From assembly GCA_964648045.1 (NCBI GenBank), contig CAZYNU010000009.1, forward strand, positions 1 through 34,355: DNA of 34,355 nt, given 5' to 3'. This DNA is from JAGOUB01 sp964648045 (GTDB taxonomy: Bacteria; Patescibacteriota; Gracilibacteria; Peribacterales; Peribacteraceae). Of this stretch, positions 14,593-21,252 are shown piece after piece. How positions within the stretch are numbered: the first letter of the stretch is position 1; each line of letters opens with the position of its first letter. The position numbers were made by a program, and so were the translations under genes. The notes beneath the pieces are model-generated. The model saw nothing but the letters and a program-made list of their open reading frames with translations, made no database searches and had not been told where the DNA came from.

Positions 14593-15420
14593 TCATTGTG
14601 CCGAAAGAGGGGCGCAGGTACCAACTCGGTTGGCAGTGTCGATAATCTGACAATACGAACCCTTCGGACACAGAATGCCGGCCGTGCCACCGCATGGCAG
14701 GACGACACCCGTTCCCACTACCGCTCCATTTCCAGTCGACGTGAACTTGAGGGTGCGGACGATTTGCGACAGGCGTTCCAGGGCCGTGACCGGATCGGGG
14801 GCAAGCGGAGCGACGTGCAGGGTGAGAATGCGAGCTTGATCCAGCTGCACCGTGATGACGCCCGAGCCACTCCTGGCATCCACGCGGCGCGTGGCCAGAC
14901 GCGACGAAATGGAGAGGTTCGAGTCGGACGGCAGGACGACGCCCGGCAACACCTCTAGACGCAAGGCGGGAGTAGCAGAGCCTGAGGCAGTGAATGTAAA
15001 GGCGGGTTCTTTGCCGTCTTTCGTCCAATCGGACGGCACAGAGAACGTGAGGCCTAGGCTGGGGACGGCCTCTGCACGGTATTCCAGCGTCACGTCGTCT
15101 ACGCCGCTGACCACCAAGACAGGCAGTGAAACGGCATCGGTATTCTCTTCGAACACGCCGCGCAGCGTAATGGCTTTCCCCTCATACTTATCAAGGGCGA
15201 TGGTGGTGCTTTCAAGCATGGATACACGTTCGCCATCAATACTAAGGACGTGTGTGCCGCGACGAGTTAGGGAGAGCGGCGCTCGATTGACGGTGCCCGT
15301 GAGCGTTTGCTCGCCGGTGGGCAGGATTGGTCGAGGGGTGGATGCTGGCCAGAGCCAGACAAAGCCCACAATCATGCAGGCAGCAATGGCAACAAGAGCG
15401 AGGAGGGCGCGGCGGGGCAT
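14593..15420 (-). CDS. Membrane-anchored exported protein with a Cys-rich C-terminal motif
   Basis: I do not recognise the main domain. The 275-residue product starts with a signal anchor (MPRRALLALVAIAACMIVGFVWLW) whose Cys15 is not in a clear lipobox, followed by a beta-rich extracytoplasmic region (LTGTVNRAPLSLTRRGTHVLSIDGERV looks like an OB-type strand set; LGLTFSVPSDWTK recalls exported proteins of the PsbP/DUF1795 kind). It ends with CGGTAGILCPKGSYCQ and a final Cys (GTC), a short version of a four-Cys motif seen at the ends of many environmental bacterial exported proteins. ATG 15420 is chosen because it begins the signal anchor. It lies downstream of a terminator and so needs its own promoter. 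Confidence 0.65.
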   Translation of the reverse strand: MPRRALLALVAIAACMIVGFVWLWPASTPRPILPTGEQTLTGTVNRAPLSLTRRGTHVLSIDGERVSMLESTTIALDKYEGKAITLRGVFEENTDAVSLPVLVVSGVDDVTLEYRAEAVPSLGLTFSVPSDWTKDGKEPAFTFTASGSATPALRLEVLPGVVLPSDSNLSISSRLATRRVDARSGSGVITVQLDQARILTLHVAPLAPDPVTALERLSQIVRTLKFTSTGNGAVVGTGVVLPCGGTAGILCPKGSYCQIIDTANRVGTCAPLSAQ

Positions 15421-15470
15421 ATGCCTATCTTCCTCTATCGTCCGCCGCCCGTCTATCAACCGCGGACATC

Positions 15471-15504
15471 GAAAAAACCCGTCCAGCGCGATGGCCGGAC
15501 GGGT
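15471..15504 (-). terminator. Intrinsic terminator after the 15576 gene
   Basis: On the minus strand ACCCGTCC (15497-15504) pairs with GGACGGGT (15477-15484) around a 12-nt loop and is followed by six T (15472-15477). It ends the transcript of the small exported-protein gene. Confidence 0.85.
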
Positions 15505-15575
15505 AGTGAGCGGAAGCGTGCCGCCGCTCGGGCCTCCTTTCTGCCGGGCAGGATGGCAGGGGAGGGGGCCTTTGG

Positions 15576-16022
15576 CTACTTGTCCTTGGCGTAGATGTAC
15601 GCCGACTGGAGGTGGCTTTCGCCCTTATTCAACCCGATGCAGGTGTCTCGGCCGAGGATGATGGCCTTTTCGGCGTCGAGCCAGCGGTTGACCTTCTTTT
15701 CGTAGTTCGTGAGCGTTTCGTCCTGCTCGAACAGCTTGAGCTTGACGGTCCGGTCGTCCAGGCCGGTGCGCTCGTAGTGGATCACGAGCGCGGAATTAGC
15801 GTCGGGCGCGGGGATCAGGCGGATCGAGATGACCTTGGCACGGCTCTCCTTGAGCCACTCGTTCACCTCCGCCTCCGAGGTACTCAGTTTCTTCTCGAGC
15901 GGGAAGATTTTCACCCGCTCGTTGGTGAGGAGGGGCATCTTCTTCTGGGCACAGACGGGGATGGGGGTGCTCAGGCAGGCGCAGAGGGCCAAGAACAGGA
16001 AGGCAATCGTCGTCGGACGCAT
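15576..16022 (-). CDS. Small exported protein of unknown function
   Basis: A 148-residue product with a clear signal peptide (about residues 1-25: MRPTTIAFLFLALCACLSTPIPVCAQ) and probable cleavage after CAQ. Mature part: about 120 residues, mixed charged, with NERVKIFPLEKKLSTSEAEVNEWLKESRAKVISIRLIPAPD and a central KLKLFEQDETLTNYEKKVNRWL; two repeats of the form E-x-x-V-N-x-W-L suggest an internal duplication. I cannot assign a family. ATG 16022 is chosen for the signal peptide and because a strong promoter and hairpin leader lie upstream; the longer frame would start inside the promoter. Promoter and terminator of its own make it a single-gene unit. Confidence 0.7.
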   Translation of the reverse strand: MRPTTIAFLFLALCACLSTPIPVCAQKKMPLLTNERVKIFPLEKKLSTSEAEVNEWLKESRAKVISIRLIPAPDANSALVIHYERTGLDDRTVKLKLFEQDETLTNYEKKVNRWLDAEKAIILGRDTCIGLNKGESHLQSAYIYAKDK

Positions 16023-16051
16023 GATCAGAGTACCTCGTCGATGGTGAGAAC

Positions 16052-16070
16052 GGCCGCCGGAGTGGCGGCC
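16052..16070 (-). promoter_or_regulatory. Leader hairpin of the 15576 gene
   Basis: A perfect 7-bp stem, GGCCGCC (16064-16070 on the minus strand) with GGCGGCC (16052-16058), loop of 5 nt. It lies in the predicted leader of about 53 nt. It may stabilise the mRNA or control its translation. Confidence 0.45.
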
Positions 16071-16081
16071 AACTGCGAGAG

Positions 16082-16109
16082 ATCCTATCATGTTCTGTTT
16101 ACTTGTCAA
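16082..16109 (-). promoter_or_regulatory. Promoter of the 15576 gene
   Basis: The minus strand has TTGACA (16104-16109), 16 bp, then TAGGAT (16082-16087). The -35 is a full match to the bacterial consensus. Confidence 0.75.
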
Positions 16110-16133
16110 TCCTACGTATGGCGTAAAGACCAG

Positions 16134-16160
16134 AAAAACGCCGCTTTTGGCGGCGTCTTT
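16134..16160. terminator. Intrinsic terminator after the sigma4-HARE gene
   Basis: Stem ACGCCGC (16138-16144) with GCGGCGT (16150-16156), 5-nt loop. The minus strand continues with a T run (16134-16138), fitting termination of the gene that stops at 16186. The plus-strand tail is only CTTT. Confidence 0.85.
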
Positions 16161-16185
16161 CGAGGGCTCTGGGAGGCAGGGTTGA

Positions 16186-17289
16186 TTACTTCTTGCTCGA
16201 CTCGAAGGCGTAGACGGCGCGGCCCACGCGGACGAAGTACGGCATCTTCTGGAGGTTGAGCGAGATGGTGCCCACCTTCACGGTGCGCTGCTTGGCCACC
16301 TCGGCGATGATCTCGCGCTTCGACAGCGGGCCCTTGTCCTTGAGGATGCGCTCGATGACGTCGGCGACCGTGCCGGGCTCGTAGCCCCACTCCTTAAGGG
16401 CGTAGAGGCCACGACCAACCAGGACGAATTGCGGGTAGCGGATGAGCTCGTTGTGGACGGCCTGGACGGTGACGTTCTTGTGGTCGAAGTGCGACTCGCG
16501 GATGCGGTTGGCGATATCCATGAAGTGCAGCGGCTGGCCGGACTTCTTGAGGACGATCTCCACCTTGTCGCGGATGGAGCGAGGGCGAACGAAGCGCCAT
16601 TCGGTGAGGCCCCAACCCTCGTCGATCTCGCGCAGGCGCTCGTCGACGGCCAAACAGCTGATGATCAGCTCGCGGCTCGGAATGCGGTCGCCGAATAGGT
16701 TGAGAGCCTGCACGGCCGAGACGAGTTCGTCGCGCTTCATGCAGGACTTGCGCTTCTTCAGGATCTTCACGATGGAATCGACAATCACGGAGATGTCCTC
16801 CGTGGCCAGCGACTCGACGCGCCAGAAGGGGGCAAAGGTGCCGCCGCTGCCCGAGGGGGCCAGTTCGGTGTCGATGCTGTAAGCCAAGCGCAGCACGGCG
16901 CCGTCCACGTCGGGCGAGCCGCCGGAGAGACGACGAAGAACCTGGGAAACCAGCTCGTCCTCGCGCATAACGCCGCCATGAATGCGGAGAATGCCCTTAG
17001 CCATCTCGTTCACGTCGTTGAGCTTGGTGGTGCGGACGGTGCGGCGCAGCTTAGAGAGGGCGATGCTCTCGATCTGGCGAATGCGCTCGCGCGTCACTTT
17101 GAAATGCTTACCGATCTTCTCCAGCGTCTGCTTGGGGTGTCCCTGAAGGGCGAAGCGGCGGCGGATGACCGTGGCCTCCTTCTCAGTCAGGACCAGGAAC
17201 AGGTCATCGAGCAGTGACTGCAGGTTGACCGAGAGCTTCGGTGCGGACTGGACGGACGTATTCGCCGTCGCGGAATGTTGGGGGGACAT
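16186..17289 (-). CDS. Sigma-region-4 plus HARE-HTH transcription regulator
   Basis: A 367-residue protein joining a sigma-70 region-4-like helix-turn-helix (about residues 30-85: LTEKEATVIRRRFALQG, TLEKIGKHFKVTRERIRQIESIALSKLRR) to several winged-helix modules. One at about 238-303 (RSIRDKVEIVLKKSGQPLHFMDIANRIRES, FVLVGRGLYALKEWGYEPG) matches the HARE-HTH fold also found in the RpoE delta subunit of Firmicutes; a similar copy follows at about 305-362. There is no sigma region 2, so it cannot replace a sigma factor; it more likely binds RNA polymerase or promoter DNA as an accessory factor. It has its own promoter, a leader of about 150 nt and a terminator. Confidence 0.8.
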   Translation of the reverse strand: MSPQHSATANTSVQSAPKLSVNLQSLLDDLFLVLTEKEATVIRRRFALQGHPKQTLEKIGKHFKVTRERIRQIESIALSKLRRTVRTTKLNDVNEMAKGILRIHGGVMREDELVSQVLRRLSGGSPDVDGAVLRLAYSIDTELAPSGSGGTFAPFWRVESLATEDISVIVDSIVKILKKRKSCMKRDELVSAVQALNLFGDRIPSRELIISCLAVDERLREIDEGWGLTEWRFVRPRSIRDKVEIVLKKSGQPLHFMDIANRIRESHFDHKNVTVQAVHNELIRYPQFVLVGRGLYALKEWGYEPGTVADVIERILKDKGPLSKREIIAEVAKQRTVKVGTISLNLQKMPYFVRVGRAVYAFESSKK

Positions 17290-17320
17290 GGGGCAGGGAG
17301 GGAGGGAAGAATTTAACCCT

Positions 17321-17335
17321 TGTTCTACCAGAACA
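17321..17335 (-). promoter_or_regulatory. Inverted repeat in the leader of the sigma4-HARE gene
   Basis: TGTTCT (17321-17326) and AGAACA (17330-17335) around 3 bp form a perfect inverted repeat 32 bp before the start codon. It could be an operator or a small RNA hairpin. The rest of the 17290-17446 leader shows no tRNA or known riboswitch. Confidence 0.4.
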
Positions 17336-17446
17336 TTGACAGGAATAAAAGATACGGTGACGGTTCTGATGGACGATCATTCTCGGTTGTGGCTTGAGAG
17401 TACTATGCTCACTTGAGCTGACTCTGCGGCCGCCTCCGGAACTGCT

Positions 17447-17474
17447 ACTCTATAGACTTTATTGAAGTTGTCAA
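17447..17474 (-). promoter_or_regulatory. Promoter of the sigma4-HARE gene
   Basis: The minus strand has TTGACA (17469-17474), 16 bp, then TAGAGT (17447-17452). The predicted transcript starts near 17440, about 150 nt before the coding region, in an AT-rich patch. Confidence 0.7.
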
Positions 17475-17522
17475 CATTCAATTTTAGTCCTTTTATAAGC
17501 CAATAAAACAGGGAGTGGGTCT

Positions 17523-17897
17523 TTATTTTACCAAACCTCGGTCGAGGGCCATTTGCAGGAGTGCAACAGCTGCTTTGGCGTGTGAGTCGTGCTCCGAATG
17601 CTCTGTTTTCGAAGTGTAGCGTTCATCCAGAAAATGTATCGTGAGACCAGCACGTTCCCATTGCTCGGCAAGATTACGGGTGTGTATGGCTTGTCCTCCT
17701 TCTGAGCCGTCTGGCAGAAAGGGCATGCCAATGACGAGTGTCGTCACCCGACGGTCTTTGGCTAGCTGCAGAACGGCAGCGACCGTGGTGGTTTCGCCGC
17801 CTTCAATGGGATCGAGTGGAAAGGGAAACCCGACCGATGCGTCAAAATATGCCACCCCGGTTACGCGGCGGCCAAGATCGAGGGCGAGGATGGCCAT
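17523..17897 (-). CDS. ruvX: RuvX/YqgF-family Holliday-junction-resolvase-like nuclease
   Basis: A 124-residue RNase H-fold protein of the YqgF/RuvX family, in E. coli linked to maturation of the 16S rRNA 5' end and in other species to junction resolution. Visible motifs: ILALDLGRRVTGVAYFD at the N-terminus with the first catalytic Asp, TTLVIGMPFLPDGSEG, the FLDERYTS box and the final DSHAKAAVALL with the last catalytic Asp. Length is normal. ATG 17897 lies 2 bp after the rpsT stop, so the two are cotranscribed. Confidence 0.88.
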   Translation of the reverse strand: MAILALDLGRRVTGVAYFDASVGFPFPLDPIEGGETTTVAAVLQLAKDRRVTTLVIGMPFLPDGSEGGQAIHTRNLAEQWERAGLTIHFLDERYTSKTEHSEHDSHAKAAVALLQMALDRGLVK

Positions 17898-17899
17898 GC

Positions 17900-18175
17900 T
17901 TAGGCCTTCTTCGGCTGCAGCGTGGCGAGCATGCGGCTCAGTCGCGACTTGCGTCGATCGGCGGTCTTGCGGTGGATGAGGCCCTTCTTAGCAGCCATAT
18001 CGATGGCCTTAAAAGCCTCAGAAAGGTTCTTCTGGGCGTCATTTTCCTTCTTCTCCTTCACCGCGTCCATGACGCTCTTCGTGGACGTCTTCATGCGCGT
18101 TTTAAACGGCGTGAGGCGCGTCTGGCGGGCGCGGGACTGGCGGGCGGCCTTGGTGGCGGACTTGGTGAGTGGCAT
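17900..18175 (-). CDS. rpsT: Ribosomal protein bS20
   Basis: A 30S protein that binds 16S rRNA and helps assembly. The 91-residue, lysine/arginine/alanine-rich helical protein has the typical ATKAARQSRARQTRLTPFKTRMKT N-terminal part and the KGLIHRKTADRRKSRLSRML C-terminal signature. ATG 18175 is chosen over 18208 because the first eleven residues of the longer frame lie in the C/T-rich leader and have no S20 character. It begins a short operon with ruvX. Confidence 0.92.
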   Translation of the reverse strand: MPLTKSATKAARQSRARQTRLTPFKTRMKTSTKSVMDAVKEKKENDAQKNLSEAFKAIDMAAKKGLIHRKTADRRKSRLSRMLATLQPKKA

Positions 18176-18192
18176 CGGGAGAAGAGACGAGG

Positions 18193-18206
18193 GGGCTAAA
18201 AAGCCC
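18193..18206 (-). promoter_or_regulatory. Small hairpin in the rpsT leader
   Basis: GGGCT and AGCCC (5-bp stem) flank a 4-nt loop at 18198-18201, between the rpsT promoter and ATG 18175. In some bacteria bS20 represses its own translation, but nothing here proves that. Confidence 0.3.
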
Positions 18207-18210
18207 ACAG

Positions 18211-18239
18211 AAGGTAAGGGAAAGGGAGGGGGTGGTCAA
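18211..18239 (-). promoter_or_regulatory. Probable promoter of rpsT-ruvX
   Basis: The minus strand has TTGACC (18234-18239), 17 bp, then TACCTT (18211-18216). The -35 is part of the first copy of the 13-bp tandem repeat. Confidence 0.45.
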
Positions 18240-18285
18240 GGGAAGTGGTCAGGGGAGGTGGCCCATAGATGTGGTCAAGGGAAGT
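18232..18285. repeat. 13-bp tandem repeat array running into the assembly gap
   Basis: Four head-to-tail units of exactly 13 bp: GTGGTCAAGGGAA (18232-18244), GTGGTCAGGGGAG (18245-18257), a diverged unit GTGGCCCATAGAT (18258-18270), and GTGGTCAAGGGAA again (18271-18283), then the start of a fifth unit before the Ns. On the minus strand each good unit contains TTGACC or CTGACC. The sequence after the gap starts AAGT, which would fit the end of one unit and start of another. Confidence 0.75.
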
Positions 18286-18295
18286 NNNNNNNNNN
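18286..18295. other. Assembly gap (ten N)
   Basis: Ten ambiguous bases, a usual placeholder for a scaffold join of unknown length. Continuity between rpsT and glmS is therefore not proven. The stretch 18296-18468 after it shows no gene, only GC-rich sequence before the glmS promoter. Confidence 0.95.
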
Positions 18296-18468
18296 AAGTA
18301 CCCAAAAGCGCTGGCGCGCCGAGCCCACCTCCATGGTTCTGCTTAGCTGTAGCTATCTTCTCGAAGGAGGCTGTCTGACTGTGTGCCCCTTCATCCTCGG
18401 CCGGCGCGCACCCCTCCCTTCCAAAGACGCGCACCGTGCGCCGGAGGCGAACTTTGGAGGGCGCTTGG

Positions 18469-18497
18469 TTGACCCAGTGAAAAACGGAGACAACAAT
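18469..18497 (+). promoter_or_regulatory. Promoter of glmS, leaderless geometry
   Basis: TTGACC (18469-18474), 17 bp, AACAAT (18492-18497), then 7 nt to ATG 18505. Confidence 0.5.
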
Positions 18498-18504
18498 CCC
18501 TCAT

Positions 18505-20280
18505 ATGTGTGGAATCCTCGGCTACGCCGGCAAGCCCGCGCACGCGGGAGACATCGTCATTACAGGCTTAAAGGGCCTGGAGTATCGCGGTTACGACTCT
18601 TGGGGGATCGCCTGGAAAGAGTGTGATGGCGCTCTTCGCGTAGAAAAAGAGATTGGAAAAATTGGCGGCATCGATCCCTCGGCCTGGGGTAAGAATGGCA
18701 CGCTGGCCATCGGCCACACCCGTTGGGCCACGCACGGTGGCGTCACTCGTCATAATGCCCACCCGCACTTGAGTGCCGACGGCCAGATTGCGGTGGTGCA
18801 CAATGGCATTGTCGAGAACTACCAGGAGCTGCGCGCCGAGCTGCAGGCTAAGGGTTATGTGTTTATGTCCGAGACTGATACGGAAGTGATCGCGCACCTC
18901 GTCCAAGAGATCTTCAAAGAGACGGGCGACTTCGCCTCGGCCGTACGTCGAGCTGTGCAGCGTTGCGCAGGTCGCAATGGTGTCGTGGCTATGCACGCCG
19001 CCAGCAATGTTCTAGTGGCTGCACGCACGGGTTCGCCGCTCATTGTCGGCAAGGGTGACGGCTGTTACTTCGTGGCGTCCGATACGCCGGCGTTCTTGAA
19101 GCACACCCGCACCGTCCTCTATCTCGATGATGGCGAGATGGTGGTGACCGACGGTAGTTCCATCCTCTTTACCGATATCGCCACCGGCACCGTGCGCGAA
19201 AAGCGCGAGATTGAGATTGCCTGGACGGTGGCACAGGCCGAGAAGGGCGACTTTGCTCACTACATGCTCAAGGAGATCATGGACCAAAAGGAAAGCGTGG
19301 CGCGCGCGGTCAACCAAGATCCAGTGGAGATTGAGGCGGTGGCCGAGGCGATTCGTAATGCCCGCGGTACGTTCTTGGTGGGTTGCGGCACGGCCGGCAA
19401 GGCTTGCATGGCGGCCGAATACTTCTTCTCTGTGGTTGCTGAGCACCACGTGAACTTCGCACCTGGCAGCGAGTTTAAGCTGTATCACCACTTCCTGCGG
19501 CCCGAGAGTTTGCTCATCGCCGTGAGTCAGAGCGGCGAGACGGCCGATGTGCTTGAAGCGATCGCGGTGGCCAAAAAGAAAGGGGCCAAGGTCTTGGCCA
19601 TCGTGAACGTGGCGGGGTCATCCGTCAGCCGCGCCGCCGACTACACCCTGCTCATTAACGCCGGGCCCGAGCGTGCCGTCGCCTCCACAAAGGCGCTCAC
19701 TGGCCAACTGGCAGTGCTGTTGCTCGTCGCTCATGCGCTCAAGGGCAAGCTGCTCGAGGGGAAGAAGCTGCTTCTTGAGACATCCGCGCAGATTAACGAC
19801 TTGCTCAACCCGCGCTACGTCGACCACATCGCCAAGATTGCCGAGGAGATCCGTGAGAAGGAAGATCTCTACATCATTGGCAAGAGCTGGCACTACCCAA
19901 TGGCACTGGAGAGCGCGATTAAGATTCAAGAAGTGAGCTATGTGCACGCCGAAGGCTTCGCCGGCGGCGAACTGAAGCACGGTCCGATCGCCCTCATTGA
20001 GCCGGGTGTGCCGTGCATCGCGCTGGTGGGTGAAGACGAGGTGACGCCCGACATCATCAGTAACGCCGTGCAACTCAAGGCTCGCGGCGGCTTCGTGATC
20101 GGCGTCGGCCCCAAGGATAACGAGGCCTTCGATCGTTGGATCCGCGTGCCCGATGCTGGCGTCGCTCAGGCGATCGTCTCGATTCTTCCTATTCAGGTGC
20201 TGGCCTACCAGCTGGCCGTGCAGCGTGGCAAGGACCCCGACATGCCTCGCAACCTGGCAAAGAGCGTGGTGGTGAAGTAA
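18505..20280 (+). CDS. glmS: Glutamine-fructose-6-phosphate aminotransferase (isomerizing)
   Basis: GlmS makes glucosamine 6-phosphate from fructose 6-phosphate and glutamine, the entry step to UDP-GlcNAc and peptidoglycan. The 591-residue protein has the N-terminal glutaminase domain with catalytic Cys2 (MCGILGYAG), the TRWATHGGVT and HNGIVENYQELR boxes, and two SIS sugar-isomerase domains (SQSGETADVLEAI; GPERAVASTKALTGQL; EGFAGGELKHGPIALIEPG), ending DMPRNLAKSVVVK. Slightly shorter than E. coli GlmS (609). Its start follows a -10-like box by 7 nt, so no room exists for a glmS ribozyme or leader. mraY and the transpeptidase act later in the same pathway. Confidence 0.96.
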   Translation: MCGILGYAGKPAHAGDIVITGLKGLEYRGYDSWGIAWKECDGALRVEKEIGKIGGIDPSAWGKNGTLAIGHTRWATHGGVTRHNAHPHLSADGQIAVVHNGIVENYQELRAELQAKGYVFMSETDTEVIAHLVQEIFKETGDFASAVRRAVQRCAGRNGVVAMHAASNVLVAARTGSPLIVGKGDGCYFVASDTPAFLKHTRTVLYLDDGEMVVTDGSSILFTDIATGTVREKREIEIAWTVAQAEKGDFAHYMLKEIMDQKESVARAVNQDPVEIEAVAEAIRNARGTFLVGCGTAGKACMAAEYFFSVVAEHHVNFAPGSEFKLYHHFLRPESLLIAVSQSGETADVLEAIAVAKKKGAKVLAIVNVAGSSVSRAADYTLLINAGPERAVASTKALTGQLAVLLLVAHALKGKLLEGKKLLLETSAQINDLLNPRYVDHIAKIAEEIREKEDLYIIGKSWHYPMALESAIKIQEVSYVHAEGFAGGELKHGPIALIEPGVPCIALVGEDEVTPDIISNAVQLKARGGFVIGVGPKDNEAFDRWIRVPDAGVAQAIVSILPIQVLAYQLAVQRGKDPDMPRNLAKSVVVK

Positions 20281-20328
20281 TAACTTTGGATCGCCTCAAA
20301 GCCAAAGAAACGGTCTATGAGAAAGGGT

Positions 20329-20357
20329 TTGCGCCTGTTGCGAGTACGGTGCAGACT
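20329..20357 (+). promoter_or_regulatory. Possible promoter of the sigma factor gene
   Basis: TTGCGC (20329-20334), 17 bp, CAGACT (20352-20357), 9 nt before ATG 20367. It lies in the 86-bp spacer after glmS. Confidence 0.4.
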
Positions 20358-20366
20358 GCCCGGCCA

Positions 20367-21248
20367 ATGACGATACGTACCCTTAACGGCGACAATGATC
20401 AGGATGTCGATGACGACGATGCGGCACCTGCTCGCCGCAGAGAGGCGGCCACTGACCCGCTGGGGATGTATCTCAGAGAGATTAATGAAACGGCGCTGCT
20501 CTCGCACGATGAGGAGATAGCCCTCGCCGGGCGCATTGCTCAGGGCGATCCGGAAGCACGTGATCATCTGATTCGCGCCAACCTGCGTTTGGTGGTGAAT
20601 ATCGCTCAGAACTACACCGATAGGGGCCTCTCGCTGCAGGATCTCATCTCCGAGGGAAATATGGGTCTTATTCGTGCGGTAGAGGGGTACGACGCCGGCT
20701 TCGGTACTCGCTTCTCCACGTACGCCTCGTACTGGATCAAGCAGTCGATCAAGCGCGCCATCATCAACCAGGCGCCGGCCATCCGCGTGCCGGCCTACAT
20801 GGCCGAACTGACAACCAAGTACTACGCCGCCATTCGTGCCCTCACCGAGGAACTTGGCCGCACGCCGGAGCGCGAAGAGGTGCAGAGCCGTTTGGGCGTG
20901 AAGAAGGGGAAGATGGCCAACCTAGAGCGCGCTCAGCAGGTTCGCCGCATCAATGGTAGTACGATGGGGTCAGACGATGGCGACGAGGGTGATCGCATGT
21001 CGAGTTTCGTGCCCGACAATGGGCCCACGGCCGAGCATGTCGTGCTGGTGGAAAGCGAAATTGAGCTTATGCTTCGTTTCCTTCAAAATCTGGAACCACG
21101 CGAGCGTGAGGTGATTGAGGCGCGATTCCTTGCAGGTAAGAGGGAGACCTTTAAGCGCATTGGCGAACGACTGGGTCTGACGCGTGAGCGCGTGCGGCAG
21201 ATTGAACAGGAGGCCCTGGAACACCTCTTTGAGCTCATGAACTCGTAA
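20367..21248 (+). CDS. RpoD/RpoS-type sigma-70 factor
   Basis: A 293-residue group 1/2 sigma factor that directs RNA polymerase to promoters. After an acidic N-terminus (DNDQDVDDDDAAP) come region 1.2 (DPLGMYLREINETALLSHDEEIALAGRI), region 2 (LRLVVNIAQNYTDRGLSLQDLISEGNMGLIRAVEGYDAGFGTRFSTYASYWIKQSIKRAI), region 3 and region 4 (LEPREREVIEARFL, FKRIGERLGLTRERVRQIEQEALEHL). Region 1.1 is missing. As the only full sigma factor here it may be the housekeeping one, but this cannot be shown. ATG 20367 is preferred for its promoter spacing; a TTG at 20286 (5 nt after the glmS stop) would add 27 residues. It converges on the transpeptidase gene 4 bp away. Confidence 0.88.
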   Translation: MTIRTLNGDNDQDVDDDDAAPARRREAATDPLGMYLREINETALLSHDEEIALAGRIAQGDPEARDHLIRANLRLVVNIAQNYTDRGLSLQDLISEGNMGLIRAVEGYDAGFGTRFSTYASYWIKQSIKRAIINQAPAIRVPAYMAELTTKYYAAIRALTEELGRTPEREEVQSRLGVKKGKMANLERAQQVRRINGSTMGSDDGDEGDRMSSFVPDNGPTAEHVVLVESEIELMLRFLQNLEPREREVIEARFLAGKRETFKRIGERLGLTRERVRQIEQEALEHLFELMNS

Positions 21249-21252
21249 GGCG

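Noticed and set aside
14852..15661. 269-residue plus-strand open frame
   Set aside because: Crosses two exported-protein genes and a strong minus-strand terminator.
17290..17520. Possible tRNA or known riboswitch in the spacer between ruvX and the sigma4-HARE gene
   Set aside because: No cloverleaf, T-loop or known aptamer core found on either strand. A promoter and leader explain the stretch better.
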